From contig NZ_FOTM01000015.1 in NCBI RefSeq assembly GCF_900114565.1, positions 17,360 to 81,359 of the forward strand: a stretch of DNA of 64,000 nt. The letters run 5' to 3'. Within the stretch, counting starts at the first letter, position 1. Each line of letters starts with the position of its first letter. A program made the translations under genes and the position numbers. Below the pieces are notes generated by a model. It was given only the letters and a program-made list of their open reading frames with translations. It did not search any database and had not been told where the DNA came from. Of this stretch, positions 1 to 8,043 are shown one piece after another. Source of the stretch: Leifsonia sp. CL147. GTDB lineage: Bacteria; Actinomycetota; Actinomycetes; Actinomycetales; Microbacteriaceae.

Positions 1-266
1 TTGCCCCAGAACGGCGGGAAGTCACCGGGTCCGAAAACCGACGTGAGGCTCGGGAGCCAGACCCAGCCTCCCTGGACCAGCGGCGCCTGGTAGGTCGTCG
101 CGGGCGTCCATCCCTGCGGCGCGGGACGGCTCACGTTCGCACAGGAATCGGCCAGGGCCGGCGTAGCGGCGACTCCCACGAGCGCCACGGTCGCTGCCAT
201 CGTCACGAGAATGCGCCGGCCGAGGCCCATTCCCTCCTTCTTCTTCCACTTCGATAATTCGCGCAT
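1..266 (-). CDS. Secreted protein, N-terminal part (cut by window edge)
   Basis: The gene reads leftward out of the window, so only the first 88 codons are present. The ATG at 266 gives MRELSKWKKKEG, a lysine-rich n-region, then a hydrophobic core (VTMAATVALVGVAAT) and an ALA-DS junction that is a good signal peptidase I site near residue 41. The mature part seen is Trp/Pro-rich with one Cys (DSCANVSRP) and has no motif I recognise. An exported protein is clear; the function is unknown. The codon-biased frame is this one; an overlapping 75-codon frame on the same strand is a shadow. Confidence 0.6.
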   Translation of the reverse strand, partial: MRELSKWKKKEGMGLGRRILVTMAATVALVGVAATPALADSCANVSRPAPQGWTPATTYQAPLVQGGWVWLPSLTSVFGPGDFPPFWG

Positions 267-404
267 GATGACTCCTTCGACATCCACATTCGACCGCGCT
301 CGACGCACGGATTAATGAGCAAGCCTCAGGTTACGCCGGGCGGTGACGGTGTCAAGAGGAATTCCGGGGGGGGCGAGAACGGCTTCGGACCCGGCGAGAT
401 GGGA

Positions 405-431
405 GGGAGGCCCCGCGACGCAGGACCTCCC
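405..431 (-). terminator. Possible terminator of the DUF4190 gene
   Basis: GGGAGG (405-410) pairs with CCTCCC (426-431), with further G-C pairs inside. It lies just 3' of the leftward gene ending at 448. There is no clear U-tract, so support is weak. Confidence 0.3.
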
Positions 432-447
432 AGTGTGGCGGGGCGGG

Positions 448-711
448 TTAAAAGCCCCAGTATCCCCAGAGTCCCCAGAACGCGAAGCTGCTGACGAGTC
501 CGATGGTCTTCAGGATGCCGATTGCGATCGCCGAGGCGGCCAGGCCGCGACCCCGGTCGCCGGTGCGGCTGGTCTGGGAGAGCCCTATGGCGCCGAAGAT
601 GATGCCGAGCACGCCGGAGAAGAATACGAGGACGAACCCCGCGACTGCGATCTTGTTCCACCTCGAGCTGGCCTGGAAGAGGGACTTCTGGTCGTTCTCA
701 ACTGTTGTCAT
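448..711 (-). CDS. DUF4190-type small membrane protein
   Basis: An 87-residue protein with two membrane segments (about residues 22-44 and 60-82) separated by the loop GLSQTSRTGDRGRGLA. The pattern small-membrane-helix / LSQxxRTG-x-RGRGLA / helix is the signature of the actinobacterial DUF4190 family, whose function is unknown. Three further genes in this window carry the same loop motif (46431-47357, 51861-52403, 51375-51845 in weaker form). The ATG at 711 begins MTTVENDQ and leaves a short cytoplasmic tail. It is co-oriented with the DUF3060 lipoprotein gene that ends at 775. Confidence 0.75.
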   Translation of the reverse strand: MTTVENDQKSLFQASSRWNKIAVAGFVLVFFSGVLGIIFGAIGLSQTSRTGDRGRGLAASAIAIGILKTIGLVSSFAFWGLWGYWGF

Positions 712-774
712 GAAGATTCCTTCGTGGTCTGGATTGATGCGGGAATGCGGACGCCGATTCGGTCCGCGGGATGC

Positions 775-1290
775 TCAGCGGACGCGCGTGCGGTTGTCGA
801 TGCCTTCGACGCGGCCGATGGTCGTGACCTTGCCGTAGGTGACCTTGTTGCTGACGCCGGCGACCGACAGAGTCTCTGCCGAGTCCACATCGACCGTGTT
901 GCTCGCACCCTCCAGCGTGATGTCCTGGACCGCGCCGAGGTTCACGGTGGCACCGAAGCCGGAGATGTTCACCACGTTGCACGCGCCGGAGACGCTGACG
1001 GTGCCGCCGAGTCCCTGGATGTCGATCTCAGACGTCGAGTCGTCACAGATCACGTTCGCGTTCGCCTTGTTCAGCGTCAGAGCCACCGGGGCATTCGCCT
1101 TGGCGTGGACGGTCGCACCCGAGTCGACGATCTCGGAAGCCGCACCCTTGGTCTTCACCGTCGCCTTGCCTTCCGGAATGGACACCCCGTCGACAGTGAA
1201 CGAAGCGACGGCACCGCAACCCGCGAGTGTTCCGATGGTGAGTGCACAGAGAACCGCGGCAGCCGACAGGGACAGAGTTTTGTTTCGCAT
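775..1290 (-). CDS. DUF3060 lipoprotein
   Basis: 171 residues. A signal sequence ends in a lipobox (GTLAGC, Cys at residue 25), so the protein is probably lipid-anchored outside the membrane. The mature region is a run of short beta-type repeats (VTLNKANANVICDD, VSVSGACNVVNISG, ITLEGASNTVDVDS, LSVAGVSNKVTYG) with the alternating G/N pattern of DUF3060, a secreted actinobacterial family likely to form a small beta-helix. Two cysteines in the mature part could form a disulfide. No enzymatic motif is visible. It lies 63 bp upstream of the DUF4190 gene in the same direction, so co-transcription is possible. Confidence 0.7.
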   Translation of the reverse strand: MRNKTLSLSAAAVLCALTIGTLAGCGAVASFTVDGVSIPEGKATVKTKGAASEIVDSGATVHAKANAPVALTLNKANANVICDDSTSEIDIQGLGGTVSVSGACNVVNISGFGATVNLGAVQDITLEGASNTVDVDSAETLSVAGVSNKVTYGKVTTIGRVEGIDNRTRVR

Positions 1291-1446
1291 TGAATGTTTT
1301 CCTTTTTATGGAGGTACAGGGCCGAGGCGGCCCGTGTGGAACAGTGCAAGGCCAAGGCCGAACGCTGCACCCGTGTACCTAGACGCCTTTCTCTCCAATT
1401 GCTGACGCCTGTCATCGCAAGACGCGTCGTCACGACCGGCCGGAGG

Positions 1447-2097
1447 TCAGCCGCTGGTGAGAAAGCCGATGGCGATGGCGAGGGCCGCGGTGTTGTAGGC
1501 GAATGAGAGGACGGCGTGGCCTGTGACGATGTGCCGGGCTCGCGGGGTGAGAACGTTGACATCCGAGGTCGCGAACGACGTTCCGACGGTGAAGGCGAAG
1601 TACGCGAAGGAGACGCGCGACGCACTGGCGTCGCCGGGGAACGCGAAACCCGGTGAGCCCGCGCGGGCGATCTCTTTCTCGTTGAGGTGCTGATAGCGGT
1701 CTGCGTAGCCGAGGTGCATCACCGCCCACCCCGCGAAGATGCCGAACACCGCGACCATCTGAGCGAGCGGGACAGCTCTCAGGTTCTCGCTGACCGCGGC
1801 GGGAGCGATCGTTCCCGTGACGATCAAGAATCCGGACAGGACGCCGACCACCGCGACGGCCGGACTGACGATCGCATTCAGCAGGCGGATCACCACCCAC
1901 TTCCGGGGCCGGGGTCGCGCACCACGTCGCGCCTCGCGCCCCAGTACCGTCCACCGCGCAGCGACGTACAGGAACGCCAAGAGCACCCAGGCCGCCTGGA
2001 TCCCGATGCTCGCCTCGAGAGTCGGACTGAGAAGCCACCAGACCCCTCCACCGACCAGCGCCGCCTCGACGCACGCCCCCACGACCAGACCGATCAT
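1447..2097 (-). CDS. DUF1345 family membrane protein
   Basis: 216 residues with five probable membrane helices. The C-terminal region SRVSFAYFAFTVGTSFATSDVNV followed by RARHIVTGHAVLSFAYNT is characteristic of DUF1345, a membrane family of unknown function. The start at 2097 (MIGLVVGA) is preferred because a strong ribosome-binding site (GAGGAGGG) sits 5 nt upstream on the minus strand. The longer frame starting at 2139 would add an Arg-rich stretch coming from the 5' leader. The gene stands alone between the lipoprotein gene to its right and an untranscribed gap to its left. Confidence 0.75.
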   Translation of the reverse strand: MIGLVVGACVEAALVGGGVWWLLSPTLEASIGIQAAWVLLAFLYVAARWTVLGREARRGARPRPRKWVVIRLLNAIVSPAVAVVGVLSGFLIVTGTIAPAAVSENLRAVPLAQMVAVFGIFAGWAVMHLGYADRYQHLNEKEIARAGSPGFAFPGDASASRVSFAYFAFTVGTSFATSDVNVLTPRARHIVTGHAVLSFAYNTAALAIAIGFLTSG

Positions 2098-2226
2098 CCG
2101 ACCCTCCTCTCGACCACGGCGCCGGCGACGCGCGAGCACGAGGGCAGCGCGTTCGACGGCTTCTCTTCATAGACGGACGAGGGCCTCGGATCTGACGCGC
2201 GGGGAGCAATTGATTTCGACGCGGGC

Positions 2227-2260
2227 GGGCGGCGGACAGTTCGGGTTGTGTCCGCCGCCC
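2227..2260 (-). terminator. Strong hairpin 3' of the DUF4352 lipoprotein gene
   Basis: GGGCGGCGGACA (2227-2238) and TGTCCGCCGCCC (2249-2260) are perfect 12-bp arms around a 10-nt loop. The hairpin lies 13 bp past the stop of the leftward gene at 2273, as expected for an intrinsic terminator of a high-GC organism (no U-tract). Confidence 0.7.
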
Positions 2261-2272
2261 AGTCTGTGGAGC

Positions 2273-2818
2273 TCAGCCGAGGTCGATCGTCTTTCCCGCG
2301 GAGAATGCGTTGTCGGAGACCTCGATGCTGACCGCTTTGGTCCCGGCGGGGACGTCGAAAAGGATGGGACCGGTGAGGTTGTTGCCGGGGTTGATCGCGG
2401 CGATCCACGCGGACTGGTCCGGGCTGGCGTACAGCGTGGCGGTCGGATCGGCGTCGAAGGTCTTTCCGGAACCGTCGACGAGCTTCACGTAGTTCGAGAG
2501 GAACGTCGCCGCACTGTTGCCGACGTTCTTGACGGTCAGGTCCACTTCGATGAAGGTGCCCTGCGCGGTCTGCGACAGCGGGGCCGTGCCGACGGTGGTA
2601 CCTGCGTCCTTGGAACCGGTTGCGGTGTACTCGAATGAGCCGACCGTCACCGGCGTGTTCAATCCGGGCGCCTTCGGCGCTGCCGGCGCCGAGGTCGCGG
2701 CGCCGGCGGCGGCCCCGCCCGCTGTGGTCGTGCCGCTCCCGGCCGAGCAGCCGGTAATGGTGAGCGCCGTGGCGATGACGGCTGCAGCGGCAAGGGTGAT
2801 AGTGGTGCGTCGGGACAT
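2273..2818 (-). CDS. DUF4352 lipoprotein
   Basis: 181 residues. The ATG at 2818 gives MSRRTTITLAAAA and a lipobox ending LTITGC (Cys 24), followed by a Gly/Thr/Ala linker. The rest fits DUF4352: TVGSFEYTATGSKDAGT, then GTFIEVDLTVKNVGNSAATF, YVKLVDGSGKTFDADPTAT and a C-terminal PGNNLTGPILFDVPAGTKAVSIEV. This is an immunoglobulin-like extracellular domain found in many Gram-positive lipoproteins, probably a binding or scaffold module; no enzymatic role is known. A frame opening further upstream at 2932 would put the signal peptide internally and is rejected. Divergent from the histidine kinase gene starting at 2983. Confidence 0.8.
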   Translation of the reverse strand: MSRRTTITLAAAAVIATALTITGCSAGSGTTTAGGAAAGAATSAPAAPKAPGLNTPVTVGSFEYTATGSKDAGTTVGTAPLSQTAQGTFIEVDLTVKNVGNSAATFLSNYVKLVDGSGKTFDADPTATLYASPDQSAWIAAINPGNNLTGPILFDVPAGTKAVSIEVSDNAFSAGKTIDLG

Positions 2819-2982
2819 GATCTGGCCTCCTGGTGTGTGGTCTGTTCGACGTGATCCAGCAGACCGCAGCGCGTCAGGAGGCTGCCACGTCGGTTCGGTC
2901 CGGCTGGGGTGACCGAAAGGAGGGGACCGCATCCCCCGAAAGCCGGTGGGGCTGGTCGGCGGTCGCCTCTACGATCAGGTCC

Positions 2983-4227
2983 ATGACGATTCCGCCTGCT
3001 GTCGCCTCCGCCGCCCCGGTGCGCTCCCGTGCTCGGCGTGCGTGGGCGCTGGTCGGGTCGATCGCGCTGGCGGTGCTGTGCTCCCTGCTCGCGATCTCCG
3101 CCGGCGGGATGCACGGGACGCCGCCCTCCACGTTCCCGGCAGGCATCAAGACACTGGCGCTGGCCGGAACGTGGCTGATGATCGCCGCATCCGTGCTGCT
3201 GGTCTGGAGACATCGGTGGCCTGTCCTCGTCACAGTGATCGCCGTCGCCCTCACCCTCGTCTTCCCGACCACCCCGTTGACGGCGTTGGTCGCCTGCGCG
3301 GCTGTGACCGCCGTGACGGCTGGGTGGCGACGGTGGCTTTTCATCGTGGGGGTGTACGCAGCGACCGTTGTCAGCTTCTGCTGGGATGTCGCTTCCCATG
3401 TGTCGCTGCTGTCCGATTTCGTCGGTGAGCCCGCGGAGGGGACACCGGCCCGGTTGGCGCTGTTCTGGTCGGTTCCGATCGTCGCCGCGTTCGCTGTCGG
3501 GCCGTTCGCGGGGTTCGGCTTCCTCCGAAGCATCCGCCGGGAACGCGACGCCGCTCAGCTCGACACCGCGGCGGCGACCCGGAACGTCGCCGTCCTCCAC
3601 CGGGAGGTGGAGTTGGAACGCGAACGACAGGAGCTCGCTCGCGAGCTCCACGACACCTTGGCGGCCCGTCTCTCCTCGCTGTCGTTGCATGCAGGTGCAC
3701 TCGAACTGACGGTGGACGGGAACGAGCAGGCGACTGCGGCCGCCCGAATAGTCCGTGAGACGGCGCAAGGTTCCCTTGACGAGCTGCGCCACGTCGTCCA
3801 TGTCCTCCGCAACCCCGGCGCCGCCGGCCCGAGCAGCGGGCTGGTCGACATCGCCAGCCTGATCGACGAGGCGCTCCGAGACGGCGTGGATGTTCGCGCC
3901 CAGGTTCTCGTATCCGATGCGGCGACCTGTGACCCGCAGGTCGCGCACGCCTGCTACCGGCTGGTGCAGGAGTCCGTCTCCAACGTCCGCCGACACGCAC
4001 CGGGTCAGGCCGTCCGCGTGGAGGTCCGCGGCGGACCCGAGACGGGAGTGAGCATCACCGCGACGAACTGGCTGACCCCTGGCGCGCACCCGACATCGGT
4101 CGGCGGAGGTCACGGCCTCACCGGCATGAGCGAACGGGTCGCCCTGGTCGGCGGGTCCTTTCAAGCTGGGCCGACTCCCGATGGAGCGTTCACCCTCATC
4201 GCGTGGCTGCCCTGGGTGACGCGGTGA
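2983..4227 (+). CDS. NarL-type sensor histidine kinase
   Basis: 414 residues. Residues ~20-180 form five or six membrane helices with little extracellular sequence. A coiled-coil (residues 185-220) leads into a HisKA_3 dimerisation domain, ARELHDTLAARLSSLSLH, with the phospho-accepting His at 223 in the canonical ELHD context. The HATPase domain shows the N-box LVQESVSNVRRHA and the G-box GGGHGLTGMSERV. The ATG at 2983 is chosen because it starts just before the first membrane segment. The partner response regulator follows 68 bp downstream, so the pair very likely forms one two-component system. The signal is unknown; neighbouring membrane proteins suggest an envelope cue. Confidence 0.9.
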   Translation: MTIPPAVASAAPVRSRARRAWALVGSIALAVLCSLLAISAGGMHGTPPSTFPAGIKTLALAGTWLMIAASVLLVWRHRWPVLVTVIAVALTLVFPTTPLTALVACAAVTAVTAGWRRWLFIVGVYAATVVSFCWDVASHVSLLSDFVGEPAEGTPARLALFWSVPIVAAFAVGPFAGFGFLRSIRRERDAAQLDTAAATRNVAVLHREVELERERQELARELHDTLAARLSSLSLHAGALELTVDGNEQATAAARIVRETAQGSLDELRHVVHVLRNPGAAGPSSGLVDIASLIDEALRDGVDVRAQVLVSDAATCDPQVAHACYRLVQESVSNVRRHAPGQAVRVEVRGGPETGVSITATNWLTPGAHPTSVGGGHGLTGMSERVALVGGSFQAGPTPDGAFTLIAWLPWVTR

Positions 4228-4295
4228 TCCCCTCCCGCTGAGACTCTGTGCTGCGGCCAGCCCATCCTGTCGCCGCTGATCGCTAGGCTTGCTCC

Positions 4296-4949
4296 GTGGC
4301 CGACCATCCCATCCGTGTCCTTGTCGTTGACGACGACACGATGGCGGCGAACGGTCTCACGATGATCTTGAGCACGGCCACCGATCTTGAGGTCGTCGGC
4401 CGATGCGCGGACGGAAACGAGGTCGCCGCAGCAGTTGCGGCCCATCGCCCGGATGTCGTTCTCTGCGACGTGCGAATGCCGCGGATGGATGGTGTCGCTG
4501 TTGTCGAAGCACTCCACGGGACCGGTCCACGATTCCTGATGATGACCGCCTTCGACGAGGACGGACGTGTCCTCGACGCGGTGACCGCCGGCGCTGCAGG
4601 ATTCATGCTCAAAGACGAGGACCCCCACCGGATCCTCGAGGCCGTCCGCCAGGTTGCGGCCGGAGATGCCGCGTTCTCCCCGCGGGCGGCGAAACAGCTG
4701 GCGGCCTGGGTGCAGGACTCCCGCGGCGACGACGTGCGCCGAGACGCGCGGGCAAAAATGACGCAGCTGACCGAGCGCGAGAAGGCGTTCGCGCTGGCCT
4801 TGGTCACCGGAGCATCCGACGCGGAACTCGCGCAGCAGTTCTTCGTCGCGGAGACAACGGTGAAGTCCACCCTTTCCGGCATCCGCACCAAGTGGGGTGT
4901 GCGGACGAGGACGGAACTGGCGGTGGTGGTCGCCCGTTCCGGGGCGTAA
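4296..4949 (+). CDS. NarL/LuxR-family response regulator
   Basis: 217 residues from a GTG start. The receiver domain shows the acidic patch VVDDD (11-14), the phospho-acceptor Asp 58 in LCDVRMPRMDG, the Thr in MTAFDE and the Lys in FMLKDED. The C-terminal HTH (LTEREKAFALALVTGASDAELAQQFFVAETTVKSTLSGIRTKWGVRTRTEL) is a LuxR/GerE domain. All key residues are present, so it should be phosphorylated by the kinase encoded just upstream (2983-4227) and bind DNA as a dimer. The proline-rich DUF4190-like gene 63 bp downstream in the same direction is a candidate target. Confidence 0.92.
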   Translation: MADHPIRVLVVDDDTMAANGLTMILSTATDLEVVGRCADGNEVAAAVAAHRPDVVLCDVRMPRMDGVAVVEALHGTGPRFLMMTAFDEDGRVLDAVTAGAAGFMLKDEDPHRILEAVRQVAAGDAAFSPRAAKQLAAWVQDSRGDDVRRDARAKMTQLTEREKAFALALVTGASDAELAQQFFVAETTVKSTLSGIRTKWGVRTRTELAVVVARSGA

Positions 4950-5011
4950 CGCACCGCTCACCCTTTCTGGGGGCTGAATGTTTCCTTAGCGTTCGCCAAG
5001 CTGGGAGAGAT

Positions 5012-6187
5012 ATGAGCGATCCGAACCAGCCCCAGCCCCAGAACCCCAACGCAGCGCAGCCCGACGGAGGAGCCGCCCCGCCGCCGCCCCCGGCTCCCAC
5101 CCCGAACTTCCAGCCCGCCGGCCCAGTTCCGCCGCCTCCGGCCCCACCAGCACCCGGATATGCCAACGCTCCCGCTGGAGCTCTCCCGCCGCCCCCGGCC
5201 GGTTACGCCGCCCCAGGAGCTGTCCCGCCGCCCCCGGCGGGGTACGCCGCCGTCGGCACGGTCCCGCCGCCTCCGCCCGCGAAGAAGAAGGGCAACGGGC
5301 TCGCCGTCGCCTCCCTCGTCCTCGGGATCATCGGCGTCATCTTCTCGTTCACCCCGAGCGCCCCGCTCAGCATCATTCTCGGCATCCTCGCCCTGATCTT
5401 CGGAATCATCACCCTCACCCGGAAGCCCGCGAAGCGCACCATCCCTCTGACGGGCACGATCCTCGGAGGAGTGGCGCTTCTCTTCGGGATCATCTTCGCC
5501 TCGATCTACGCGTCCCACGGCGCCAACACCGCGAGCAACCTCCCCGCGAGCTCTCCTGAATCGTCGTCCGCCGCACAGCCGTCGCAGTCCGCGGCGCCGA
5601 AACCCGCACCGACCAAGGCGACCGTGAACCCGAACGCTGCCTACGACACGACATATGGGACGTTCGCGCCGGTCAACCAGACCGGGACCGGCGACAGCGT
5701 CATCGCTCTGCCTGCCGGAGCTAAAGCGGCGATCGTCACCGCCAGCCACCAGGGCGCGTCGAACTTCTCGCTGAACGTCCTCGACGCGTCCAATCAGCCG
5801 ACCGGAGACCTCCTGGTGAACACGATCGGCAACTACTCCGGTGTCACCGCCTACGGCATGAACGCCATCGGCAACGCCGGTGTCAACCTTCAGGTGAAGG
5901 CCGACGGGGCATGGAACATCACGATCAGCCCGATCAGCGCGGCACCGGATCTGGCTCTCCCCGGAGGGGCGACCGGCGATCAGGTGTACAAGTACAGCGG
6001 TGCTGCAGGAAACTGGGCGTTCGCCAACCAGGGCCAGGGGAACTTCGCCGTCATTCAGTACGGCGGTGCCATCCCGAACCTTGCAGTGAACACGATCGGT
6101 GCGTACTCCGGCAAGGTGCCGATGTTCGCCGGACCGACCGTCGTGGTCGTGAAGTCCGACGGCGCCTGGACTGTCGCGGCAGGCTGA
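5012..6187 (+). CDS. Proline-rich membrane protein with DUF4190-like helices and extracellular tail
   Basis: 391 residues. Residues 1-92 are a Pro/Ala/Gln-rich cytoplasmic stretch with tandem PPPPAGYA repeats. Two to three membrane helices follow (about 95-165: GLAVASLVLGIIGVIF, LSIILGILALIFGIITL, LTGTILGGVALLFGIIF). The extracellular part starts with a Ser/Pro/Ala linker and then has two related segments, SNFSLNVLDASNQPTGDLLVN..GNYSGV and NFAVIQYGG..NLAVNTIGAYSGKV, each ending in VKxDGAWxI/V. These look like a duplicated beta domain. The start at 5012 is chosen by position; the frame is open much further upstream through the regulator gene, which is a shadow. Function unknown. Confidence 0.75.
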   Translation: MSDPNQPQPQNPNAAQPDGGAAPPPPPAPTPNFQPAGPVPPPPAPPAPGYANAPAGALPPPPAGYAAPGAVPPPPAGYAAVGTVPPPPPAKKKGNGLAVASLVLGIIGVIFSFTPSAPLSIILGILALIFGIITLTRKPAKRTIPLTGTILGGVALLFGIIFASIYASHGANTASNLPASSPESSSAAQPSQSAAPKPAPTKATVNPNAAYDTTYGTFAPVNQTGTGDSVIALPAGAKAAIVTASHQGASNFSLNVLDASNQPTGDLLVNTIGNYSGVTAYGMNAIGNAGVNLQVKADGAWNITISPISAAPDLALPGGATGDQVYKYSGAAGNWAFANQGQGNFAVIQYGGAIPNLAVNTIGAYSGKVPMFAGPTVVVVKSDGAWTVAAG

Positions 6188-6206
6188 TCCCCCGGCCACC
6201 GACACG

Positions 6207-6243
6207 AAGACGGGGCGTCTCCAGATCGGAGGCGCCCCGTCTT
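6207..6243. terminator. Bidirectional terminator between convergent genes
   Basis: AAGACGGGGCGTCTCC (6207-6222) pairs with GGAGGCGCCCCGTCTT (6228-6243) with a single G-T wobble and a 5-nt loop. It has A's on one side and T's on the other and sits exactly between the stops of the genes ending at 6187 (+) and 6256 (-), so it can serve both. Confidence 0.85.
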
Positions 6244-6255
6244 TCGGTTCATCGC

Positions 6256-7053
6256 TCAGATGCGGGAGAGGATCTCCTGCTTCTTGGTCGTGAACTCGTC
6301 GTCCGTGAGAATACCGGCGTCGCGCAGCTGAGCGAGCTGCTGCAACTGGGCGACGTGGTCTGCAGCGGCGGCGACAGCCGGCTGCTCCGGTGCTGCGTTC
6401 GCGACCTGCACGGTGACCGGGGTCGCGGCACGCGCCTGCATCAGGTTGAGGATCGCCTCGCGGAACTTGGCGGCATCGTCGCGGTTGACGCGAAACCCGA
6501 CCGTCCCGCCGGCGCTCTGAACCTCGACCAGGTGGTACAGCATGCCGTCCTTGCGGTTGCTTACGGAGGTGATCTGGTTGATCGGCAGCATCTCGTACGC
6601 GTCCTTGCCACCCTTCACGCCCGTGGCAAGCAGCGAGAACCCACCGGTAAAGACACCAGCGGTGATCTTTCCCGCGGAGACGCCGCGGCCGCGTTCCCAC
6701 TCGATCCGGTCCGGCCAGAGCTTCACCTTGGCGTTCTTCCCGTCGATGTGGGAGACCACTTCGTACAGCGGGACGTCATCGCCGGCGACGGCAACCTCCA
6801 CCTCGGCATCGTCGGGCACGGCAGCTGCAGTGCTCGCCGCATAGCCGATGCTCGCCCGAGCTTCGGCAGCGACCGACACGGCCGCTCCCTTCACCTTCGC
6901 GAAGACACCCTGCCTCTGAGCGGTATCGATGACATCGCCGGTCGTGTCCACGATCTGCGGTTGCTGGTCGGCGAAGTGGTCCGTCCACTGTGTGCCGTCC
7001 CACCACCGGAGTCGTCCGGAACCGTCGTCGTACCAATCAGCAGGCGTGCTCAT
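6256..7053 (-). CDS. DUF2510 / SHOCT domain protein
   Basis: 265 residues from the ATG at 7053. Residues 1-28 (ADWYDDGSGRLRWWDGTQWTDH) are a DUF2510 motif, common at the N-terminus of actinobacterial membrane-associated proteins. The middle (KVKLWPDRIEWERGRG..INQITSVSNRKDGMLYHLVEVQSAGGTVGFRVNRDDAAKFREAI) resembles a bacterial PH-like domain. The C-terminus (VAQLQQLAQLRDAGILTDDEFTTKKQEILSRI) is a typical SHOCT motif. No membrane helix is present, so it is probably cytoplasmic or membrane-peripheral. SHOCT proteins may mediate oligomerisation; the exact function is unknown. Confidence 0.85.
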   Translation of the reverse strand: MSTPADWYDDGSGRLRWWDGTQWTDHFADQQPQIVDTTGDVIDTAQRQGVFAKVKGAAVSVAAEARASIGYAASTAAAVPDDAEVEVAVAGDDVPLYEVVSHIDGKNAKVKLWPDRIEWERGRGVSAGKITAGVFTGGFSLLATGVKGGKDAYEMLPINQITSVSNRKDGMLYHLVEVQSAGGTVGFRVNRDDAAKFREAILNLMQARAATPVTVQVANAAPEQPAVAAAADHVAQLQQLAQLRDAGILTDDEFTTKKQEILSRI

Positions 7054-7128
7054 GTGTTCTCCTCGCAACTGTCGGGCGAATCCACGCTAGTTGCGGGCGG
7101 ACAACGATCGGGACCCCAGTACAGGGGT

Positions 7129-7151
7129 GGTGAATCACGTGGTGCATCACC
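7129..7151. promoter_or_regulatory. Two adjacent GGTGnnnCAC dyads
   Basis: GGTGAATCAC (7129-7138) and GGTGCATCACC (7141-7151) lie side by side in the divergent region, 12 bp centre to centre, about one helical turn. They look like a tandem operator for an unidentified regulator acting on the leftward DUF2510 gene or the rightward operon. Confidence 0.35.
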
Positions 7152-7191
7152 CCACACACTGCCTGACGAGCGCGCACACCGCAGGCCGCAC

Positions 7192-7300
7192 TTGTCAGAC
7201 AATTCGGCACAATTCGCCGCCGGACATTGCCCTGAATCTCCACGTATTCGTAGCGTGGTGACGCGATTACAACCGGATCGACCCCTCCAATGTCAGACAA
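7192..7300. promoter_or_regulatory. Pair of GntR/FCD-type operators
   Basis: TTGTCAGACAA (7192-7202) is a perfect dyad, and a second copy, ATGTCAGACAA, lies at 7290-7300, 12 bp before the regulator start. Both fit the TnGTnnnACnA pattern known for FCD-class GntR regulators. The spacing and position suggest autorepression of the operon beginning at 7313, with loss of binding when the sugar acid is present. Confidence 0.6.
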
Positions 7301-7312
7301 GTTGAGCCAGCG

Positions 7313-8020
7313 ATGCCTATCGAACTTGAGTTGCGGCTGTTCCAGCACTTCCGTGAGCTGGAACTGCTGCCCGGCGAGCCGCTGCCGTCAGAACAGGACC
7401 TCGTCCACGACCTGTCCGTGAGCAGGCCGGCGTTGCGGGAGGCGCTCGCAGCGCTCCAGGCTCTCGGGCTGGTCGTGGCGAAGCAGGGTTCGCGGCGCGT
7501 GCTCGGCGAGTTCAGCATGCAGTCCGTCGTCGAGACGCTGACACGCTTCATGGAACCGTCGATCGAGCTCATGCAGGAGATGCTCGATGTCCGGCGCGTG
7601 CTCGAAGTGGCTTTCTTCTCCGCGGCCGTCGCCGACATGTCGCCGACGACGCTGCGCGAGCTCCGGCGCCTCGTCGATCGGATGGAGTCCAAAGCCGCCC
7701 AGGGGCTTCCCTTCATCCACGAGGATGCGGCGTTCCACCAGGTCCTGTACACGCACGTCGAGAACCGGACCTTCCACGGCCTCGTGGCCGCATTCTGGCA
7801 CATGTTCGACGAGTCGTCCGAGCAGCTCCAGGTCGGCAGCGACCTCCCGGCATCCGCCCGCCACCATGCGGCGATCGTCGAAGCTCTGGAGGCCGGCGAC
7901 ACCCCTCTCGCGGTCCACGAGCTCAACGTCCACTTCTTCGATGTGCGTGCGCGGCTGACGGCCTCGCGAGAGACGCAGCGCGCCGCGCATCCATCCGGTC
8001 CTTCCCCCCGAACGCACTGA
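7313..8020 (+). CDS. GntR-family (FCD) transcriptional regulator
   Basis: 235 residues. The N-terminal winged helix shows the GntR pattern LLPGEPLPSEQDLVHDLSVSRPALREALAALQALGLV. The C-terminal all-helical FCD ligand-binding domain contains the metal-ligand pattern D..H..(EDAAFHQVLYTHVENR) with a further His pair (ARHHAAIVEALEAGD) as in metal-binding FCD proteins that sense carboxylates or sugar acids. It is the first gene of the operon and lies 23 bp before the binding-protein gene. Two dyads upstream fit its expected operator. It probably represses the transport and catabolic genes until an intermediate, likely a sugar acid, accumulates. Confidence 0.88.
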   Translation: MPIELELRLFQHFRELELLPGEPLPSEQDLVHDLSVSRPALREALAALQALGLVVAKQGSRRVLGEFSMQSVVETLTRFMEPSIELMQEMLDVRRVLEVAFFSAAVADMSPTTLRELRRLVDRMESKAAQGLPFIHEDAAFHQVLYTHVENRTFHGLVAAFWHMFDESSEQLQVGSDLPASARHHAAIVEALEAGDTPLAVHELNVHFFDVRARLTASRETQRAAHPSGPSPRTH

Positions 8021-8043
8021 GAACCCTTCCGAAAGGCATTGCA

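Noticed and set aside
2659..4164. 501-codon leftward frame opposite the histidine kinase
   Set aside because: Shadow frame; the kinase H-box, N-box and G-box are on the + strand.
4403..5011. N-terminal extension of the proline-rich membrane protein through the response regulator gene
   Set aside because: The Arg-rich extension is a shadow of the regulator; ATG 5012 gives a sensible protein.
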